NCBI RefSeq assembly: GCF_001634285.1
Contig: NZ_CP015438.1
Location: 2,740,001 to 2,804,000 of the forward strand
Source: Anoxybacillus amylolyticus
GTDB taxonomy: Bacteria; Bacillota; Bacilli; Bacillales; Anoxybacillaceae
Length of the DNA stretch: 64,000 nucleotides
Direction: 5' to 3'
Shown here: piece by piece, positions 38,347 through 52,291 of the stretch
Layout: each line of letters starts with the position of its first letter
Numbering within the stretch: position 1 is the first letter of the stretch
The notes under the pieces: model-generated
Databases searched by the model: none
Told to the model about the DNA's origin: nothing
The model's input: the letters and a program-made list of their open reading frames with translations, nothing else
Translations under genes and position numbers: made by a program

Positions 38347-40008
38347 TTACACGAGCTTTGTTTTTGATTGATCGGAAGTTGCCGGAATCGCTTTGTGTAC
38401 ATCTTGGTTAAACACGACCGACAGCACTTCTTCTAGACGTTCGACAGGAATCACGTCAATTCCGTCCATGTGACGCAATATCGATTGCATGTTTTCAGAA
38501 GGAACAAGCACTTTTTTCACTCCTGCTTGTTTGGCTGCTTTGACTTTCGGAAAGACACCACCGACTGGTTTGACGTATCCGTGGATGCTAATTTCTCCGG
38601 TCATCGCAATTGTACGGTCTACTGGAAGACGGTAAATGGCAGAATAAATGCCAACAGCCATGGCGATACCGGCAGACGGTCCATCGACTGGCACTCCTCC
38701 TGGAAAATTGACATGAATATCAAATTCATCCGCTGGAACGCCCATTGCTCGTAAAGCTGTAATAACGTTTTCGATAGAACCGCGCGCCATACTTTTGCGA
38801 CGAATCGATTTTTCACCGCTACCGATGCTTTCTTCTTCGACAATTCCGGTAATGTTTACCGTACCTTTTTCTTTTGTGGGCAATGCCGTTACTTCGATTT
38901 CAAGCAGTGCCCCTATGTTCGGTCCGTACACCGCTAACCCGTTGACTACACCGATAAGGGAGGTGGCATGCACTCTTTTTTCGTTTCGCGGCGATAATTG
39001 GCTCGAATGAATAACCCATTCGATGTCTTCGTCGTGAATCGTATCACGCTTTTCCGAAATGGCAAGACCAGCAGCGATTTGTATCAAGTTAACCGCTTCC
39101 CGTCCATTTCGCGCATAGGAAGCGAGTGTGCGTATTCCATTTTCCGACACATTCAACTTCACTTTTTCCGCCGCTTTCCGCGCAATATGAGCAATTTCGT
39201 CTTGGTCGAGTTCTCGGAAAAATACTTCTAAACAACGGGAACGGATTGCTGGCGGAATTTCGTTCGGCGTCCTTGTCGTCGCACCGACAAGTCGGAAATC
39301 TGCTGGAAGACCGTTTTGAAAAATATCGTGAATATGTGTTGGAATTTGTGGATTTTCTTCACTATAATACGCACTTTCAAAAAATACTTTTCGATCTTCA
39401 AGTACTTTCAGTAGTTTGTTCATTTGAATCGGATGCAATTCCCCAATTTCATCAATAAACAGTACCCCACCGTGCGCATGGGTAACCGCTCCTTGCTTCG
39501 GTTGCGGAATACCGGCTTGCCCCATCGCTCCCGCCCCTTGATAAATCGGATCATGAACCGAACCGATTAACGGATCAGCGATACCTCGCTCATCAAAGCG
39601 CGCCGTTGTCGCGTCTAACTCGACAAAAACCGCGTTCTTTTTAAATGGAGATAGTGGATTTTTTTTCGCCTCTTCTAGGACAAGCCGAGCAGCAGCTGTT
39701 TTTCCGACACCTGGAGGTCCGTAAATGATGACATGTTGGGGGTTTGGACCACATAATGCCGCCTTTAATGCTTTAATCCCATCCTCTTGTCCGACGATGT
39801 CGGCGAAATGTTTCGGTCTTACTTTCTCTGCGAGCGGCTCCGTTAACGAAATGGAGCGCAGCTTTCGCAACTGTTCCATTTCTTTGCGCGATTCTTTATC
39901 GATCGATACTTTTTGCACCCGTTGGTTTTTTAATAAATTCCAAAAATAAAGCCCGATGATAATCCCAAAAAACAACTGTACCACTAATGCGATATTCGTC
40001 CAGTTCAT
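38347..40008 (-). CDS. lonB: ATP-dependent protease LonB
   Basis: 553 aa. Unlike LonA it starts with a membrane helix (NIALVVQLFFGIIIGLYFW), as in B. subtilis LonB, which is made in the forespore. AAA+ Walker A is [16 protein letters not shown] and Walker B is LFIDEIGEL. The protease dyad is in VPVDGPSAGIAM (Ser) and VFPKVKAAKQAG (Lys). The ATG at 40008 follows GGAGGAGA. It lies between clpX and lonA with terminators on both sides, so it is its own unit. Confidence 0.95.
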   Translation of the reverse strand: MNWTNIALVVQLFFGIIIGLYFWNLLKNQRVQKVSIDKESRKEMEQLRKLRSISLTEPLAEKVRPKHFADIVGQEDGIKALKAALCGPNPQHVIIYGPPGVGKTAAARLVLEEAKKNPLSPFKKNAVFVELDATTARFDERGIADPLIGSVHDPIYQGAGAMGQAGIPQPKQGAVTHAHGGVLFIDEIGELHPIQMNKLLKVLEDRKVFFESAYYSEENPQIPTHIHDIFQNGLPADFRLVGATTRTPNEIPPAIRSRCLEVFFRELDQDEIAHIARKAAEKVKLNVSENGIRTLASYARNGREAVNLIQIAAGLAISEKRDTIHDEDIEWVIHSSQLSPRNEKRVHATSLIGVVNGLAVYGPNIGALLEIEVTALPTKEKGTVNITGIVEEESIGSGEKSIRRKSMARGSIENVITALRAMGVPADEFDIHVNFPGGVPVDGPSAGIAMAVGIYSAIYRLPVDRTIAMTGEISIHGYVKPVGGVFPKVKAAKQAGVKKVLVPSENMQSILRHMDGIDVIPVERLEEVLSVVFNQDVHKAIPATSDQSKTKLV

Positions 40009-40074
40009 GAACTCGTCTCCTCCTGCATCCAATTTGTAGTACATATAGTATCTCCGCCATGACACAGGAATAAA

Positions 40075-40109
40075 CAAAAAGAGACTGCCTTCTTTTAAAG
40101 ACAGTCTCT
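40075..40109 (-). terminator. Terminator after clpX
   Basis: AGAGACTG/CAGTCTCT stem with an A/T-rich loop, then TTTTTG on the minus strand. Confidence 0.88.
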
Positions 40110-40179
40110 AACCAGTCACGTTTGCTTTTCGATGTCTAGCTACAAACTAACATCCTCCTACGCGTTCGATTTCTCCGTC

Positions 40180-40246
40180 GACGTGCATGCACGTCTCGTC
40201 GAAAGCTTTCCCTTCCGTCGGATGTTTCCTTGGCTTCGCCAAGGAA
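40180..40246. repeat. Two palindromes in the clpX-lonB spacer
   Basis: GACGTGCATGCACGTC (40180-40195) is a perfect 16-bp palindrome. TTCCTTGGC/GCCAAGGAA (40226-40246) is a 9-bp stem with a 3-base loop. Neither has a T-run. They could be mRNA-stabilising hairpins at the clpX 3' end or protein-binding sites. Confidence 0.6.
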
Positions 40247-40264
40247 CGTTCCTCTCTTTTCTTG

Positions 40265-41530
40265 TTAAGCAGACGTTTTTCGTTCGTGTTCGACGATTGT
40301 TCCGTCGTGTCGGATGAGTTTTGGCGGTTGCTTGCCACGGACGGTTTCTGCCGTGATAATGCATTTTTGCACATCTTCACGCGATGGAAGGTCGAACATG
40401 ACATCAAGCATAATCCCTTCGATAATGGAACGAAGACCGCGCGCCCCTGTTTTACGCTCAATCGCTTTCTTGGCAATTTCCCGCAATGCGCCTTCTTCAA
40501 ATTCCAACTCGACATCATCTAATTCCATCATTTTTTGGTACTGCTTTACAATCGCATTTTTCGGTCTCGTTAAAATATCGATTAACGCCTGTTCATCAAG
40601 TGGCTCCAACGTCGTAATGACCGGAAGACGACCGACAAACTCCGGAATTAACCCGAATTTCAATAAATCTTCCGGCAATACTTTCGATAGCAAGTTCTTT
40701 TCGTCGACATCGGCTTGTTGCGTTTCTGCACCAAACCCGATTACTTTCTTTCCTAGCCGGCGTTTAATAATCGGCTCAATGCCGTCAAACGCTCCGCCAC
40801 AAATAAATAAAATGTTTGTTGTATCAATTTGAATAAATTCTTGATGCGGATGTTTCCGCCCACCTTGTGGCGGAACACTCGCAATGGTTCCTTCTAAAAT
40901 TTTCAATAATGCTTGTTGAACGCCTTCACCAGATACGTCACGCGTAATCGATGGGTTTTCTGATTTGCGGGCAATTTTGTCAATTTCGTCGATATAAATA
41001 ATCCCTTTCTCTGCTCGTTCCACATCATAGTCTGCCGCTTGGATTAGTTTTAACAAAATGTTCTCGACATCTTCTCCAACGTATCCTGCTTCCGTTAACG
41101 ACGTCGCGTCCGCGATAGCAAACGGGACGTTTAAAATGCGCGCTAACGTCTGTGCTAATAATGTTTTTCCGCTTCCTGTCGGTCCAATCATTAAAATGTT
41201 GCTTTTGGATAACTCTACATCATCGATTTTGCTGTTGGAGTTAATCCGTTTGTAATGATTATAAACAGCAACCGCAAGCGATTTTTTTGCCTCGTCTTGG
41301 CCGATGACGTACTCATCTAAAATTTCGCGAATTTCTTTTGGCTTCGGTACGTCTTTAAACTCAAATTCCTCTTCATTTCCGAGTTCTTCTTCAACAATTT
41401 CTGTACACAACTCAATGCACTCATCGCATATGTATACCCCAGGTCCTGCCACTAATTTGCGGACTTGTTCTTGCGTTTTGCCGCAAAAAGAACATTTCAA
41501 TTGCCCTTTCTCATCATTAAATTTAAACAT
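40265..41530 (-). CDS. clpX: ClpX, ATPase subunit of ClpXP
   Basis: 421 aa. N-terminal zinc-binding domain with CSFCGKTQ and [11 protein letters not shown]+ Walker [15 protein letters not shown], Walker [12 protein letters not shown], the ClpP-binding IGF loop (KKVIGFGAE), and sensor-2 GARGLRSI near the end. It unfolds substrates for ClpP. It follows tig as in B. subtilis. Confidence 0.98.
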   Translation of the reverse strand: MFKFNDEKGQLKCSFCGKTQEQVRKLVAGPGVYICDECIELCTEIVEEELGNEEEFEFKDVPKPKEIREILDEYVIGQDEAKKSLAVAVYNHYKRINSNSKIDDVELSKSNILMIGPTGSGKTLLAQTLARILNVPFAIADATSLTEAGYVGEDVENILLKLIQAADYDVERAEKGIIYIDEIDKIARKSENPSITRDVSGEGVQQALLKILEGTIASVPPQGGRKHPHQEFIQIDTTNILFICGGAFDGIEPIIKRRLGKKVIGFGAETQQADVDEKNLLSKVLPEDLLKFGLIPEFVGRLPVITTLEPLDEQALIDILTRPKNAIVKQYQKMMELDDVELEFEEGALREIAKKAIERKTGARGLRSIIEGIMLDVMFDLPSREDVQKCIITAETVRGKQPPKLIRHDGTIVEHERKTSA

Positions 41531-41690
41531 CGTTTCACCCCTTGTGCAAAAATTCCATCGTCACTATGTACAACCCCACATGTCAAACTTATGTATTCGT
41601 CATTTTATCATAAACCTCGATGCAAATGCTAATAAAAAAATCGTTACATATTTGAAAAATTAGAAAATTCACATCTATCGTTTATTGTAT

Positions 41691-41723
41691 GAAAGAACAA
41701 GGCACGAAAGACCTCGCGCCTTG
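41691..41723 (-). terminator. Terminator-like hairpin after tig
   Basis: CAAGGCGCGA/TCGTGCCTTG stem (one G-T pair), followed by TTCTTTC on the minus strand. The T-run is imperfect. Confidence 0.65.
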
Positions 41724-41751
41724 CTCTTTATTGTTCCTAATCCATCGTATG

Positions 41752-43035
41752 TTATTGCGCTGCTTTGCTATGTTCTACAAGGAAGTCAACCACTTTTCGG
41801 AATTTCACGTCTTCTTTCACAGGATCAAGGCTGCCGAGAAGCTCTTTAATTTTGTCGACGGTTAAGTTGTAAGCTTCCGCCATTTTCTCAACTTCTGCGT
41901 TTACTTCTTCGTCCGTTGCTTCAATGTTTTCTGCTTTCGCAATTGCTTCAAGCGTCAATGTCATACGTACTCGTTTTTCCGCATCTTCTTTCATTTGCTC
42001 GCGCAATGCTGCTTCGTCTTGACCAGAGAATTGATAGTAAAGGTTTAAGTTAAGCCCCTGCATTTGCAAACGTTGGTCAAATTCGCGCAACATACGATCT
42101 GTTTCTGTTTTAATCATCGCTTCTGGAATGTCAATTTCTGCATTTTCTGCTGCTTTTTCTACTACCGCATCGCGAAGAGCTGCTTCCGCTTCTTTGCTGC
42201 GCTCTTCTTGTAGTCTTGTGCGGATTTTTTCTTTTAATTGCTCAAGTGTTTCGACATCTTCTTCGACGTCTTTCGCAAATTCGTCATCAAGTGCTGGAAG
42301 TTGTTTTGTTTTTACTTCGTGCACTTTAATTTTGAATACCGCTGGTTTGCCTGCTAACGCTTCTGCGTGATATTCTTCTGGGAACGTTACTTCGATATCT
42401 TTTTCTGCTCCCGCTTCTAAGCCGATTAATTGTTCTTCAAAGCCAGGGATGAACGTACCAGATCCGATTACAAGCGAATAGTTTTCTGCTTTTCCGCCTT
42501 CGAACGGCTCGCCATCTACAAACCCTTCAAAGTCGATAACCGCTGTGTCGCCCTCTTCAATTTTTCCTTCTTTGACAACGAGCTCTGCGTAGTTTTCTTG
42601 AAGACGTTTTAACTCGTTTTCAACATCTTCGTCGGTTACTGTAGCATCTATTTTTTCTACTTCAAGTCCTTTATATTCGCCTAATTTCACTTCTGGTTTC
42701 ACTGTCACATTTGCTGTGAAAATTAAGCTTTTGCCTTTTTCCAATTGTTTAACATCGATTTTTGGATAGTCGACTGGTTCAATTCCTGTTTCTTCTACTG
42801 CTTTTGCGTACGCTTCTGGCAATAAAATGTCTAGTGCATCATCATATAGCACTTCTACACCAAAGCGTTTTTCAAATAACGCACGCGGAATTTTTCCTTT
42901 ACGGAATCCAGGAATGCTCACGTTTTTCACTACTTTTTTGAATGCAGCGTCCAACCCTTCGCTTACTTTCTCCGCATCTACTTCAACGGTAAGAACGCCT
43001 TCGTTCCCTTCTAGTTTTTCCCATTTTGCTACCAT
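41752..43035 (-). CDS. tig: Trigger factor
   Basis: 427 aa. It is a ribosome-bound chaperone and prolyl isomerase. The ribosome-binding signature is GFRKGKIPR (about 43-51), the FKBP domain (about 150-245) is opened by [20 protein letters not shown], and a long helical C-terminal domain follows. Start and length match the family. Its own promoter is at 43146-43173. Confidence 0.98.
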   Translation of the reverse strand: MVAKWEKLEGNEGVLTVEVDAEKVSEGLDAAFKKVVKNVSIPGFRKGKIPRALFEKRFGVEVLYDDALDILLPEAYAKAVEETGIEPVDYPKIDVKQLEKGKSLIFTANVTVKPEVKLGEYKGLEVEKIDATVTDEDVENELKRLQENYAELVVKEGKIEEGDTAVIDFEGFVDGEPFEGGKAENYSLVIGSGTFIPGFEEQLIGLEAGAEKDIEVTFPEEYHAEALAGKPAVFKIKVHEVKTKQLPALDDEFAKDVEEDVETLEQLKEKIRTRLQEERSKEAEAALRDAVVEKAAENAEIDIPEAMIKTETDRMLREFDQRLQMQGLNLNLYYQFSGQDEAALREQMKEDAEKRVRMTLTLEAIAKAENIEATDEEVNAEVEKMAEAYNLTVDKIKELLGSLDPVKEDVKFRKVVDFLVEHSKAAQ

Positions 43036-43145
43036 GCTTTTCCCTCCAACAAAAAATCAATCTTCCTCATGAACGCTTGTCCGACGCCCACGATCATCGC
43101 TGTTTATATGTAACCATGCAAAGATATACGTAATACAACCATTAT

Positions 43146-43173
43146 ATTATAACATACAACATAGATGTTTCAA
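43146..43173 (-). promoter_or_regulatory. Sigma-A promoter of tig
   Basis: TTGAAA, 16 bases, TATAAT on the minus strand, about 110 bases before the tig start. Confidence 0.78.
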
Positions 43174-43186
43174 TATAAACAGCTAA

Positions 43187-44158
43187 TTAAATAAAAGAAA
43201 TTTCTTCTATTTCGTATAGTTTTTTGCAAAGAGGCATGACCTCGTCTTCTGCCACCCCGTAGCACTTAGTGATGGTTTCCGTTTTCTCTTCGATTCCTTG
43301 CGAGCTGCAAGCGCAAATATGAAGCGCAGCCGCCCAATGTTCCACCCGGGATGGAAGCGGTGGGAACGGGTATAGCGTATAAATATAGCGATGCCAAAGG
43401 TGGGAAGCGACTTCGTACAAACTCGGGTTATCGTTTGCAATCGTACGTTCTAGCTGCTGCAAAACGTTTGTTGCAAATGCTGTCGTTGCATATTCGTCTA
43501 GTTCTGCCGGAATGACCGTCATCGTTTGTCCGAATTTACGAATCGTTACTTGTTCGTTGACGCGTTGAGCAGTTAACAGCCGCACTACCATTGTTTTCGC
43601 CATTGGATGGTTTGCTTCATTCGATAAATATGTTTGAAGGAACGGCAAGTACGAAACAACAGGTTCGTTTTCGAGTTGTTGAATTGCTTGCAGCTGGTCG
43701 TCTAAACGCGTGGACTCGAGCAGTTGGCGAATCGGTCGGTCATCGACAGCACGCGGCAAGCGATGCTGCATCTTTTCGCTAAACTGAAGCAGATGCAGCA
43801 AATGGTCGCGAGTGGATGGCAAAAGAAATCGGTGTGACAGCGCGTCTCGAATGACCGTTTCCATTTCTTCGTATTGTTGCAACTGAAGCAAGATAGATAA
43901 ATACATTTGCAACAACGGGACGTCATCTTTTTTCTTTGCAAGCAATTGTTGACATCGCACCTTCGCTTCTTTCCATTCGCCAATCTCCACTAAGCAAACG
44001 ACGATGCACATTTCTAGTTCGGAGTCGCTTTTTAGTTCGCTAGCTTCCAAAAAAAACGAGAGTGCGGTTTCGTATTGTTTTTCTTGCAGTGCTTCCCATC
44101 CTTTTTCGAGCAAGCGTGCATGTAAACGAGGAAAGCGGATAATGTTATTTTTTTTCAT
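43187..44158 (-). CDS. ysoA: TPR-repeat protein (YsoA-like)
   Basis: 323 aa. TPR-type helical pairs occupy about 10-110 (ARLLEKGWEALQEKQYETAL and the following LFLEASEL-like segment). The rest is helical without a named domain. It lies between leuD and tig, the position of ysoA in B. subtilis, whose role is not well defined. The start is one of several clustered ATG codons; 44158 is chosen because GGTGAT precedes it by 5 bases. It follows the leuD terminator and so probably has its own promoter. Confidence 0.8.
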   Translation of the reverse strand: MKKNNIIRFPRLHARLLEKGWEALQEKQYETALSFFLEASELKSDSELEMCIVVCLVEIGEWKEAKVRCQQLLAKKKDDVPLLQMYLSILLQLQQYEEMETVIRDALSHRFLLPSTRDHLLHLLQFSEKMQHRLPRAVDDRPIRQLLESTRLDDQLQAIQQLENEPVVSYLPFLQTYLSNEANHPMAKTMVVRLLTAQRVNEQVTIRKFGQTMTVIPAELDEYATTAFATNVLQQLERTIANDNPSLYEVASHLWHRYIYTLYPFPPLPSRVEHWAAALHICACSSQGIEEKTETITKCYGVAEDEVMPLCKKLYEIEEISFI

Positions 44159-44180
44159 CATCATCACCATCAATGAAGTG

Positions 44181-44206
44181 GAAAAACCAACCTCACGTGA
44201 GGTTGG
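44181..44206 (-). terminator. Terminator of the ilv-leu operon
   Basis: CCAACCTCACGTGAGGTTGG is a perfect 20-base palindrome followed by TTTTTC on the minus strand. The leuD stop codon TGA lies inside it. Confidence 0.93.
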
Positions 44207-44792
44207 CATGTTTCTTCTCATATTCGACAATATACGGTTCGTACATAAAAGTCAAATCAATTTCATCCCATCCTTTTAAAAGGAGCTGTTTGCGGTATGG
44301 ATCGATGGCAAACGTCCGCACAAATCCTGCTTCGTCATAGATGCGCTGTTCTTCGAGGGAAATCGTTAGTTCGTAGTCGGCGCGCTTACTTTCTTTTAGA
44401 AGATATTCCACATCTTGCTTCTCTAAACGAATGGGAAGCAGCCCGTTTTTTAAGCAATTGTTATAAAAAATATCGGCAAACGAAGGAGCGATAACGGCGC
44501 GGAACCCGTAATCGACAAGCGCCCATGGGGCGTGTTCCCTAGAAGAACCACAGCCGAAATTTTCGTTCGCTACAAGAATGGTCGCCCCTTCATTTTCTGG
44601 GCGGTTTAATTCAAAAGCAGAATTCAGTGTTCCATCAGCAAGATACCGCCAATCATAAAACAAAAACTTCCCAAAACCTGTTCGTTCAATTCGCTTTAAA
44701 AACTGCTTTGGGATAATTTGGTCTGTATCAATGTTGGCACGGTCTAGTCCAGCAACTTTTCCGGTATGAATCGTAAATTGCACGTTTATCAC
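44193..44792 (-). CDS. leuD: 3-isopropylmalate dehydratase small subunit
   Basis: 199 aa. With LeuC it isomerises 2-isopropylmalate to 3-isopropylmalate. Family motifs are GLDRANIDTDQIIPKQFLKR near the start and NFGCGSSREHAPWAL (about 80-94). It is 3 bases after leuC and the last gene of the operon. Confidence 0.97.
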   Translation of the reverse strand: MINVQFTIHTGKVAGLDRANIDTDQIIPKQFLKRIERTGFGKFLFYDWRYLADGTLNSAFELNRPENEGATILVANENFGCGSSREHAPWALVDYGFRAVIAPSFADIFYNNCLKNGLLPIRLEKQDVEYLLKESKRADYELTISLEEQRIYDEAGFVRTFAIDPYRKQLLLKGWDEIDLTFMYEPYIVEYEKKHANLT

Positions 44793-44795
44793 TCC

Positions 44796-46211
44796 TTAGC
44801 GAACGGCTTCTTTTTCTAGTTTTCGAACATCGACAAATCGGCCATAAATGGCAGCGGCGGCAGCCATTTTCGGGCTGACTAAGTGCGTTCGCGCTCCTTT
44901 TCCTTGCCGCCCTTCAAAGTTGCGGTTAGATGTAGATGCGCAATGTTCCCCTGCTGGCACAGTATCAGGATTCATTCCGAGACACATGCTACAGCCGGAA
45001 TCACGCCATTCAAACCCAGCATCGATAAAAATTCGCGCAAGTCCTTCTTCTTCCGCTTGTTGTTTCACCTGTTGTGAACCAGGCACAACAAGCGCCCGTA
45101 CGCCAGGTGCTACTTTTTGCCCTTTGACGATTTCCGCAGCTGCCCTTAAATCACTAATGCGCGAATTGGTACACGAACCGATGAACACGTGCTGCACTGC
45201 GATATTGGTGATTGGTGTCCCTGGGGTTAATCCCATATATTGTAATGCTAACTGTACCGCTTTTCGCTCGGTTTCTGTCGCAAATTGTTCTGGATGAGGC
45301 ACTGCTCCGTCCACTGGTGCGCTCATCCCTGGCGTTGTTCCCCACGTTACCATTGGCGCAATCGTTGCTGCGTCAATTTCAATCGTTTTATCATATTTCG
45401 CTCCTTCATCTGTGGCGAGCGAACGCCAATATTCCACCGCTTTTTCAAACGCTTCGCCTTTTGGCACGTATTTACGGTCGCGCAAATACGCAAACGTTGT
45501 TTCATCTGGACTGACCAACCCTGCCCGTGCGCCTGCTTCAATCGACATATTGCAAATCGTCATCCGTTCTTCCATCGACATGTTGCGAATCGTATCGCCA
45601 GTAAATTCGATGACATATCCTGTTCCCACATCTACCCCATAGCGATGAATAATCGCTAAAATGACATCCTTGGCAGTGACGCCCTCACCTAAACGCCCAG
45701 TGACACAAATTTGCAATGTTTTTGGCCGGTGCTGCCATAATGTTTGCGTAGCGAGCACATGCTCGACTTCACTCGTACCGATGCCAAACGCCAATGCCCC
45801 AAACGCTCCGTGCGTCGACGTATGGCTATCGCCGCAGACGATTGTTTTTCCTGGCTGCGTCAAGCCGAGTTCTGGACCGATGACATGAACGATTCCTTGT
45901 TCTGGACTGCTTAAGTCGGCAAGCGGAATGCCGAACTCTCGACAGTTCCGCTCAAGTGCCGTTATTTGATTTTTCGCTATTTCATCGTTGATAACAAAAC
46001 GGTTGACCGTTGGCACGTTATGGTCCATCGTCGCGAACGTTAAATCAGGGCGGCGTACGTTCCGTCCCTTTTGCCGCAATCCTTCGAATGCTTGCGGGGA
46101 GGTGACTTCATGGACTAGATGCAAATCGATGTATAATAAATCCGGTTTCCCTTCCTCACAATAAACGACATGATTTTCCCAAATTTTTTCAATGATTGTT
46201 TTCGGCTTCAT
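44796..46211 (-). CDS. leuC: 3-isopropylmalate dehydratase large subunit
   Basis: 471-aa aconitase-family protein. The 4Fe-4S cysteines are in [15 protein letters not shown] and [12 protein letters not shown], and the conserved [20 protein letters not shown] is present. The ATG at 46211 follows GAGGTGG; the frame is open for 61 codons upstream but overlaps leuB there. Confidence 0.97.
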   Translation of the reverse strand: MKPKTIIEKIWENHVVYCEEGKPDLLYIDLHLVHEVTSPQAFEGLRQKGRNVRRPDLTFATMDHNVPTVNRFVINDEIAKNQITALERNCREFGIPLADLSSPEQGIVHVIGPELGLTQPGKTIVCGDSHTSTHGAFGALAFGIGTSEVEHVLATQTLWQHRPKTLQICVTGRLGEGVTAKDVILAIIHRYGVDVGTGYVIEFTGDTIRNMSMEERMTICNMSIEAGARAGLVSPDETTFAYLRDRKYVPKGEAFEKAVEYWRSLATDEGAKYDKTIEIDAATIAPMVTWGTTPGMSAPVDGAVPHPEQFATETERKAVQLALQYMGLTPGTPITNIAVQHVFIGSCTNSRISDLRAAAEIVKGQKVAPGVRALVVPGSQQVKQQAEEEGLARIFIDAGFEWRDSGCSMCLGMNPDTVPAGEHCASTSNRNFEGRQGKGARTHLVSPKMAAAAAIYGRFVDVRKLEKEAVR

Positions 46212-46281
46212 CCAATCCACCTCTCTTTGCAAAAAAATTGTGAATACATTCACATTATTTGTTTGTCGTGACGTCTCCTCA

Positions 46282-47397
46282 TTAGGCGTAGACGGCCATA
46301 ATATGCAAAATCGCCCCGTCATCAAGAATAGCTGCTTTAATTTCATCGACCATTTCTTTCGTCGAAACGACACGCTGTCCTTTTTTCGCAACATCTGCCG
46401 TGCGGTATCCTGAAGTTAATACTTGTTGCACTGCCCGCTCAATCGCATTTGCCTCCTCATGAAGCCCGAACGATAGGCGAAGCATCATCGCGCTCGATAA
46501 AATGGTTGCAATTGGATTTGCCTTATTTTTCCCAGCAATATCTGGGGCGGAACCGTGAATCGGCTCATATAAGCTCGGTCCAGTCGTCGAAAGGCTTGCC
46601 GATGGCAACATGCCAAGCGAACCTGTGAGCATTGATGCTTCGTCGCTTAAAATATCACCAAACATATTTTCTGTTACAATTACGTCAAACTGCTTTGGAT
46701 AACGAATCAATTGCATCGCCGCATTGTCGACAAGCATATGCTCTAATTCCACGTCCGGAAACTCTTTTGCTACCTCTTCGGCAATTTCCCGCCACATTCG
46801 GCTCGATTCAAGGACGTTCGCTTTATCAACCGACGTCACTTTTTTCTTTCGTTTGCTCGCCAATTCAAAGGCAACTGTAATAATACGTGTCATTTCTTCT
46901 CGTTTATAGAGCAATGTATCCACTACTGTTTCCTCTCCATTTTCCACCCGACGGCCGCTCGGTTTTCCAAAATACAAGCCGCCTGTCAATTCACGGACGA
47001 TGACGAAATCAACATCTTGAATGATGTCAGCTTTCAACGGTGAAGAATCTGCTAAACTTGCATAAAATTTGACTGGACGCAAATTGGCGAATAAATTCAT
47101 TTCTTTCCGAATCGCAAGCAACCCTTTTTCTGGGCGCAAATGCGGAGGATTTCCGTCCCATTTTGGTCCGCCGACTGCTCCAAGCAATACTGCATCGCTT
47201 TGGCGACACATATCAAGCGTTTCCGTTGGCAATGGTGTCCCTGCCCGATCAATTGCTTCCCCCCCGATTAATCCGTATTGAAATTCGAACTGATGATTAA
47301 AACGAGTAGCGATTGCCTGCAATACTTCGATCGCTCCCCTTGTCACTTCTTTTCCAATTCCATCTCCAGGCAATACTGCAATCCGATATGCTCCCAT
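46282..47397 (-). CDS. leuB: 3-isopropylmalate dehydrogenase
   Basis: 371 aa. It oxidatively decarboxylates 3-isopropylmalate with NAD. Motifs are [11 protein letters not shown], the substrate Arg residues in [42 protein letters not shown] and [15 protein letters not shown]. Confidence 0.97.
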   Translation of the reverse strand: MGAYRIAVLPGDGIGKEVTRGAIEVLQAIATRFNHQFEFQYGLIGGEAIDRAGTPLPTETLDMCRQSDAVLLGAVGGPKWDGNPPHLRPEKGLLAIRKEMNLFANLRPVKFYASLADSSPLKADIIQDVDFVIVRELTGGLYFGKPSGRRVENGEETVVDTLLYKREEMTRIITVAFELASKRKKKVTSVDKANVLESSRMWREIAEEVAKEFPDVELEHMLVDNAAMQLIRYPKQFDVIVTENMFGDILSDEASMLTGSLGMLPSASLSTTGPSLYEPIHGSAPDIAGKNKANPIATILSSAMMLRLSFGLHEEANAIERAVQQVLTSGYRTADVAKKGQRVVSTKEMVDEIKAAILDDGAILHIMAVYA

Positions 47398-47455
47398 TTG
47401 ATTTCCCCCTCTATTTTTTTCGTATAGCCCCTTTTTCGAACAACCAAAATATTTG

Positions 47456-50030
<2,575 letters not shown>

Positions 50031-50549
50031 TTATATAATGAATGGTGTTTTATAAGAAGCGGCGTTTTTTTGTGAGCCGCGCGTAAATGCTGTTGTTCCT
50101 GTTCGAGCTACTTCTTTAATGCCATATGGCTTTAACAAATCGATAAGCGCTTCTATTTTTTCTGGTTCGCCCGTTACTTGGACAACGAGGCTGTCTCGGC
50201 TTACATCGACAACAGAGGCGCGGAACGGTTCAATGAGCGTATAAATTTCTTGCCGAACCGCCGAATTGACAGCAACTTTAATGAGCGCCAATTCCCGTGC
50301 CACAATGGCTTGGTCGGTAATGTCATTTACTTTCAGCACATCAATTTGCTTGTTTAATTGTTTTGTAATTTGTTCCGCTATCCGTTCGTCTTCGACGTTG
50401 ACGACAAACGTCATACGCGAAATTCCTTCGATTTCTGTGTGGCCGACCGTAATGCTTTCAATATTGTAATGGCGCTTTGTAAACAACCCGGTAATGCGAT
50501 TTAAGACGCCTGGTCGGTTGTTGACAGTCATTGTAATGATTCTTCGCAC
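50031..50549 (-). CDS. ilvH: Acetolactate synthase regulatory subunit
   Basis: 172 aa. The N-terminal ACT domain ([20 protein letters not shown]) binds valine and gives feedback control; the C-terminal domain follows. It overlaps the ilvB end by 22 bases. Confidence 0.96.
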   Translation of the reverse strand: MRRIITMTVNNRPGVLNRITGLFTKRHYNIESITVGHTEIEGISRMTFVVNVEDERIAEQITKQLNKQIDVLKVNDITDQAIVARELALIKVAVNSAVRQEIYTLIEPFRASVVDVSRDSLVVQVTGEPEKIEALIDLLKPYGIKEVARTGTTAFTRGSQKNAASYKTPFII

Positions 50550-52261
50550 GGTTTCACCCCCACCATTTCATGTAATCCTTTTCCTGGTGCTACCATTGGA
50601 TAGACGTTTTCGTCTGCTTTGACATGGAAGTCTAACAATACTGGTTCGGAAAGAGAAAACGCTTGTTTTAGTACTTCTTTTGCTTCTTCTTCCGTTTTTG
50701 CGCGAAACGCTTTTATGTTGTATGCTTCCGCAAGTTTCACAAAATCTGGTTGGTTCGGAACGAGCGAATGCGAATATCGTTTGTCATAAAAGATTTCTTG
50801 CCATTGCCGCACCATGCCAAGCGACTGGTTATTGACGATGACGACTTTAATCGGCAAGTTTAGTTCTTGGATGACGGACAATTCTTGCAATGTCATTTGA
50901 AACCCTGCATCGCCAACGATGGAAACGACCGTCGCTTGTTTGTCAGCAAGCTGGGCCCCGATGGCTGCGGGAAGACCGAATCCCATCGTACCAAGCCCTC
51001 CGGATGTCACCCAACGGTGCGGGCGATTAAATTTGTAGTATTGTGCCGTCCACATTTGATGTTGCCCAACGTCAGTCGTCACTACTGCTTCGCCGTTCGT
51101 TAGTTCGTAAATCATTTCGATTAATTTTTGCGGTTTCACCGTTTGGACATCGTTTTCGTAAGCGAGCGGATAGTTCGTTTTCCATTCTGCTAGCTGCGCC
51201 AGCCATGCGGTAATGTCCGGTCGTTTGCCGTCTTGATGAATCAACTCTTTGAGGGCTTCTTTCGCGTCACTTACAATCGGAATTTTTGTCGGTACGTTTT
51301 TGCCGATTTCAGCTGGGTCGATGTCGATATGCGCCACTGTCGCATTTGGTGCAAAATATTTTAAATTGCCTGTCACGCGATCATCGAAGCGCGCCCCAAT
51401 ATTGATCAACAAGTCACATTCGTATAGCGCCATGTTTGCTGTATACGTGCCGTGCATCCCCGCCATGCCAAGAAAGAGTGGATGATTGGCAGGAAAACCA
51501 CCAAGCCCTAACAGCGTGTGAATGACTGGAATGTTTTGTTGTTCAGCGTATTGTCTTAGCTCTTTTGAAGCGTTCGCATGAAGGACGCCTGCTCCTGCTA
51601 AAATGACCGGTTTTTTTGCTTGGCTGACCGCCTCGACAAGCTTGCGAATTTGCAAATGGTTCGGATGAACCGTTGGCTGATATCCTGGAAGATGGACGTC
51701 TTGCTCGTAGTCAAATTCCCCTTCTGCTGTCGTCATATCTTTCGGGATATCGATTAATACAGGCCCAGGACGACCGGTTGTTGCGATGTGAAATGCTTCT
51801 TTAATGATTCTCGGTAGCTCTTGAATGTCGCGCACTTGATAGCTATGTTTTGTAATCGGCATCGTGATGCCAAGCACATCTGCTTCTTGAAACGCATCGG
51901 AACCGATCACATTGGAAGCTACTTGACCTGTGAACACCACGAGCGGAATGGAGTCCATCATCGCATCGGTTAGCCCTGTAACAATGTTTGTCGCTCCCGG
52001 TCCAGACGTTGCAATGACGACGCCAGGCTTTCCGGAAATGCGTGCATATCCTTCTGCCGCATGAATGGCGCCTTGCTCATGGCGGGTTAAGACGTGAAAT
52101 AGACCGGAATCGTATAGTTTGTCGTAAATCGGCAATACCGCTCCACCTGGATATCCGAAAATCACTTCGACTTTCTCCGCTTTCAATGCTTCAATTAGCA
52201 TCAATGCTCCGCTCATTTTTGTCCTTTGTTTCCGCTGTTCCTCTACTTTCATCTTCGCCAT
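50528..52261 (-). CDS. ilvB: Acetolactate synthase catalytic subunit
   Basis: 577-aa ThDP- and FAD-dependent enzyme. The catalytic Glu is in [17 protein letters not shown], the ThDP motif runs from [16 protein letters not shown] to [13 protein letters not shown], and [10 protein letters not shown] is present. The ATG at 52261 follows GAAGGAAGG. Only 30 bases separate it from the end of an IS701 element, which has pushed its T-box leader 1.36 kb upstream. Confidence 0.97.
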   Translation of the reverse strand: MAKMKVEEQRKQRTKMSGALMLIEALKAEKVEVIFGYPGGAVLPIYDKLYDSGLFHVLTRHEQGAIHAAEGYARISGKPGVVIATSGPGATNIVTGLTDAMMDSIPLVVFTGQVASNVIGSDAFQEADVLGITMPITKHSYQVRDIQELPRIIKEAFHIATTGRPGPVLIDIPKDMTTAEGEFDYEQDVHLPGYQPTVHPNHLQIRKLVEAVSQAKKPVILAGAGVLHANASKELRQYAEQQNIPVIHTLLGLGGFPANHPLFLGMAGMHGTYTANMALYECDLLINIGARFDDRVTGNLKYFAPNATVAHIDIDPAEIGKNVPTKIPIVSDAKEALKELIHQDGKRPDITAWLAQLAEWKTNYPLAYENDVQTVKPQKLIEMIYELTNGEAVVTTDVGQHQMWTAQYYKFNRPHRWVTSGGLGTMGFGLPAAIGAQLADKQATVVSIVGDAGFQMTLQELSVIQELNLPIKVVIVNNQSLGMVRQWQEIFYDKRYSHSLVPNQPDFVKLAEAYNIKAFRAKTEEEAKEVLKQAFSLSEPVLLDFHVKADENVYPMVAPGKGLHEMVGVKPCEESLQ

Positions 52262-52291
52262 TCGTCATCCTTCCTTCTTTTATATTTTTAA

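Noticed and set aside
40132-40317. Plus-strand frame overlapping the clpX end
   Set aside because: Antisense shadow across the palindromes, with no ribosome site or family.
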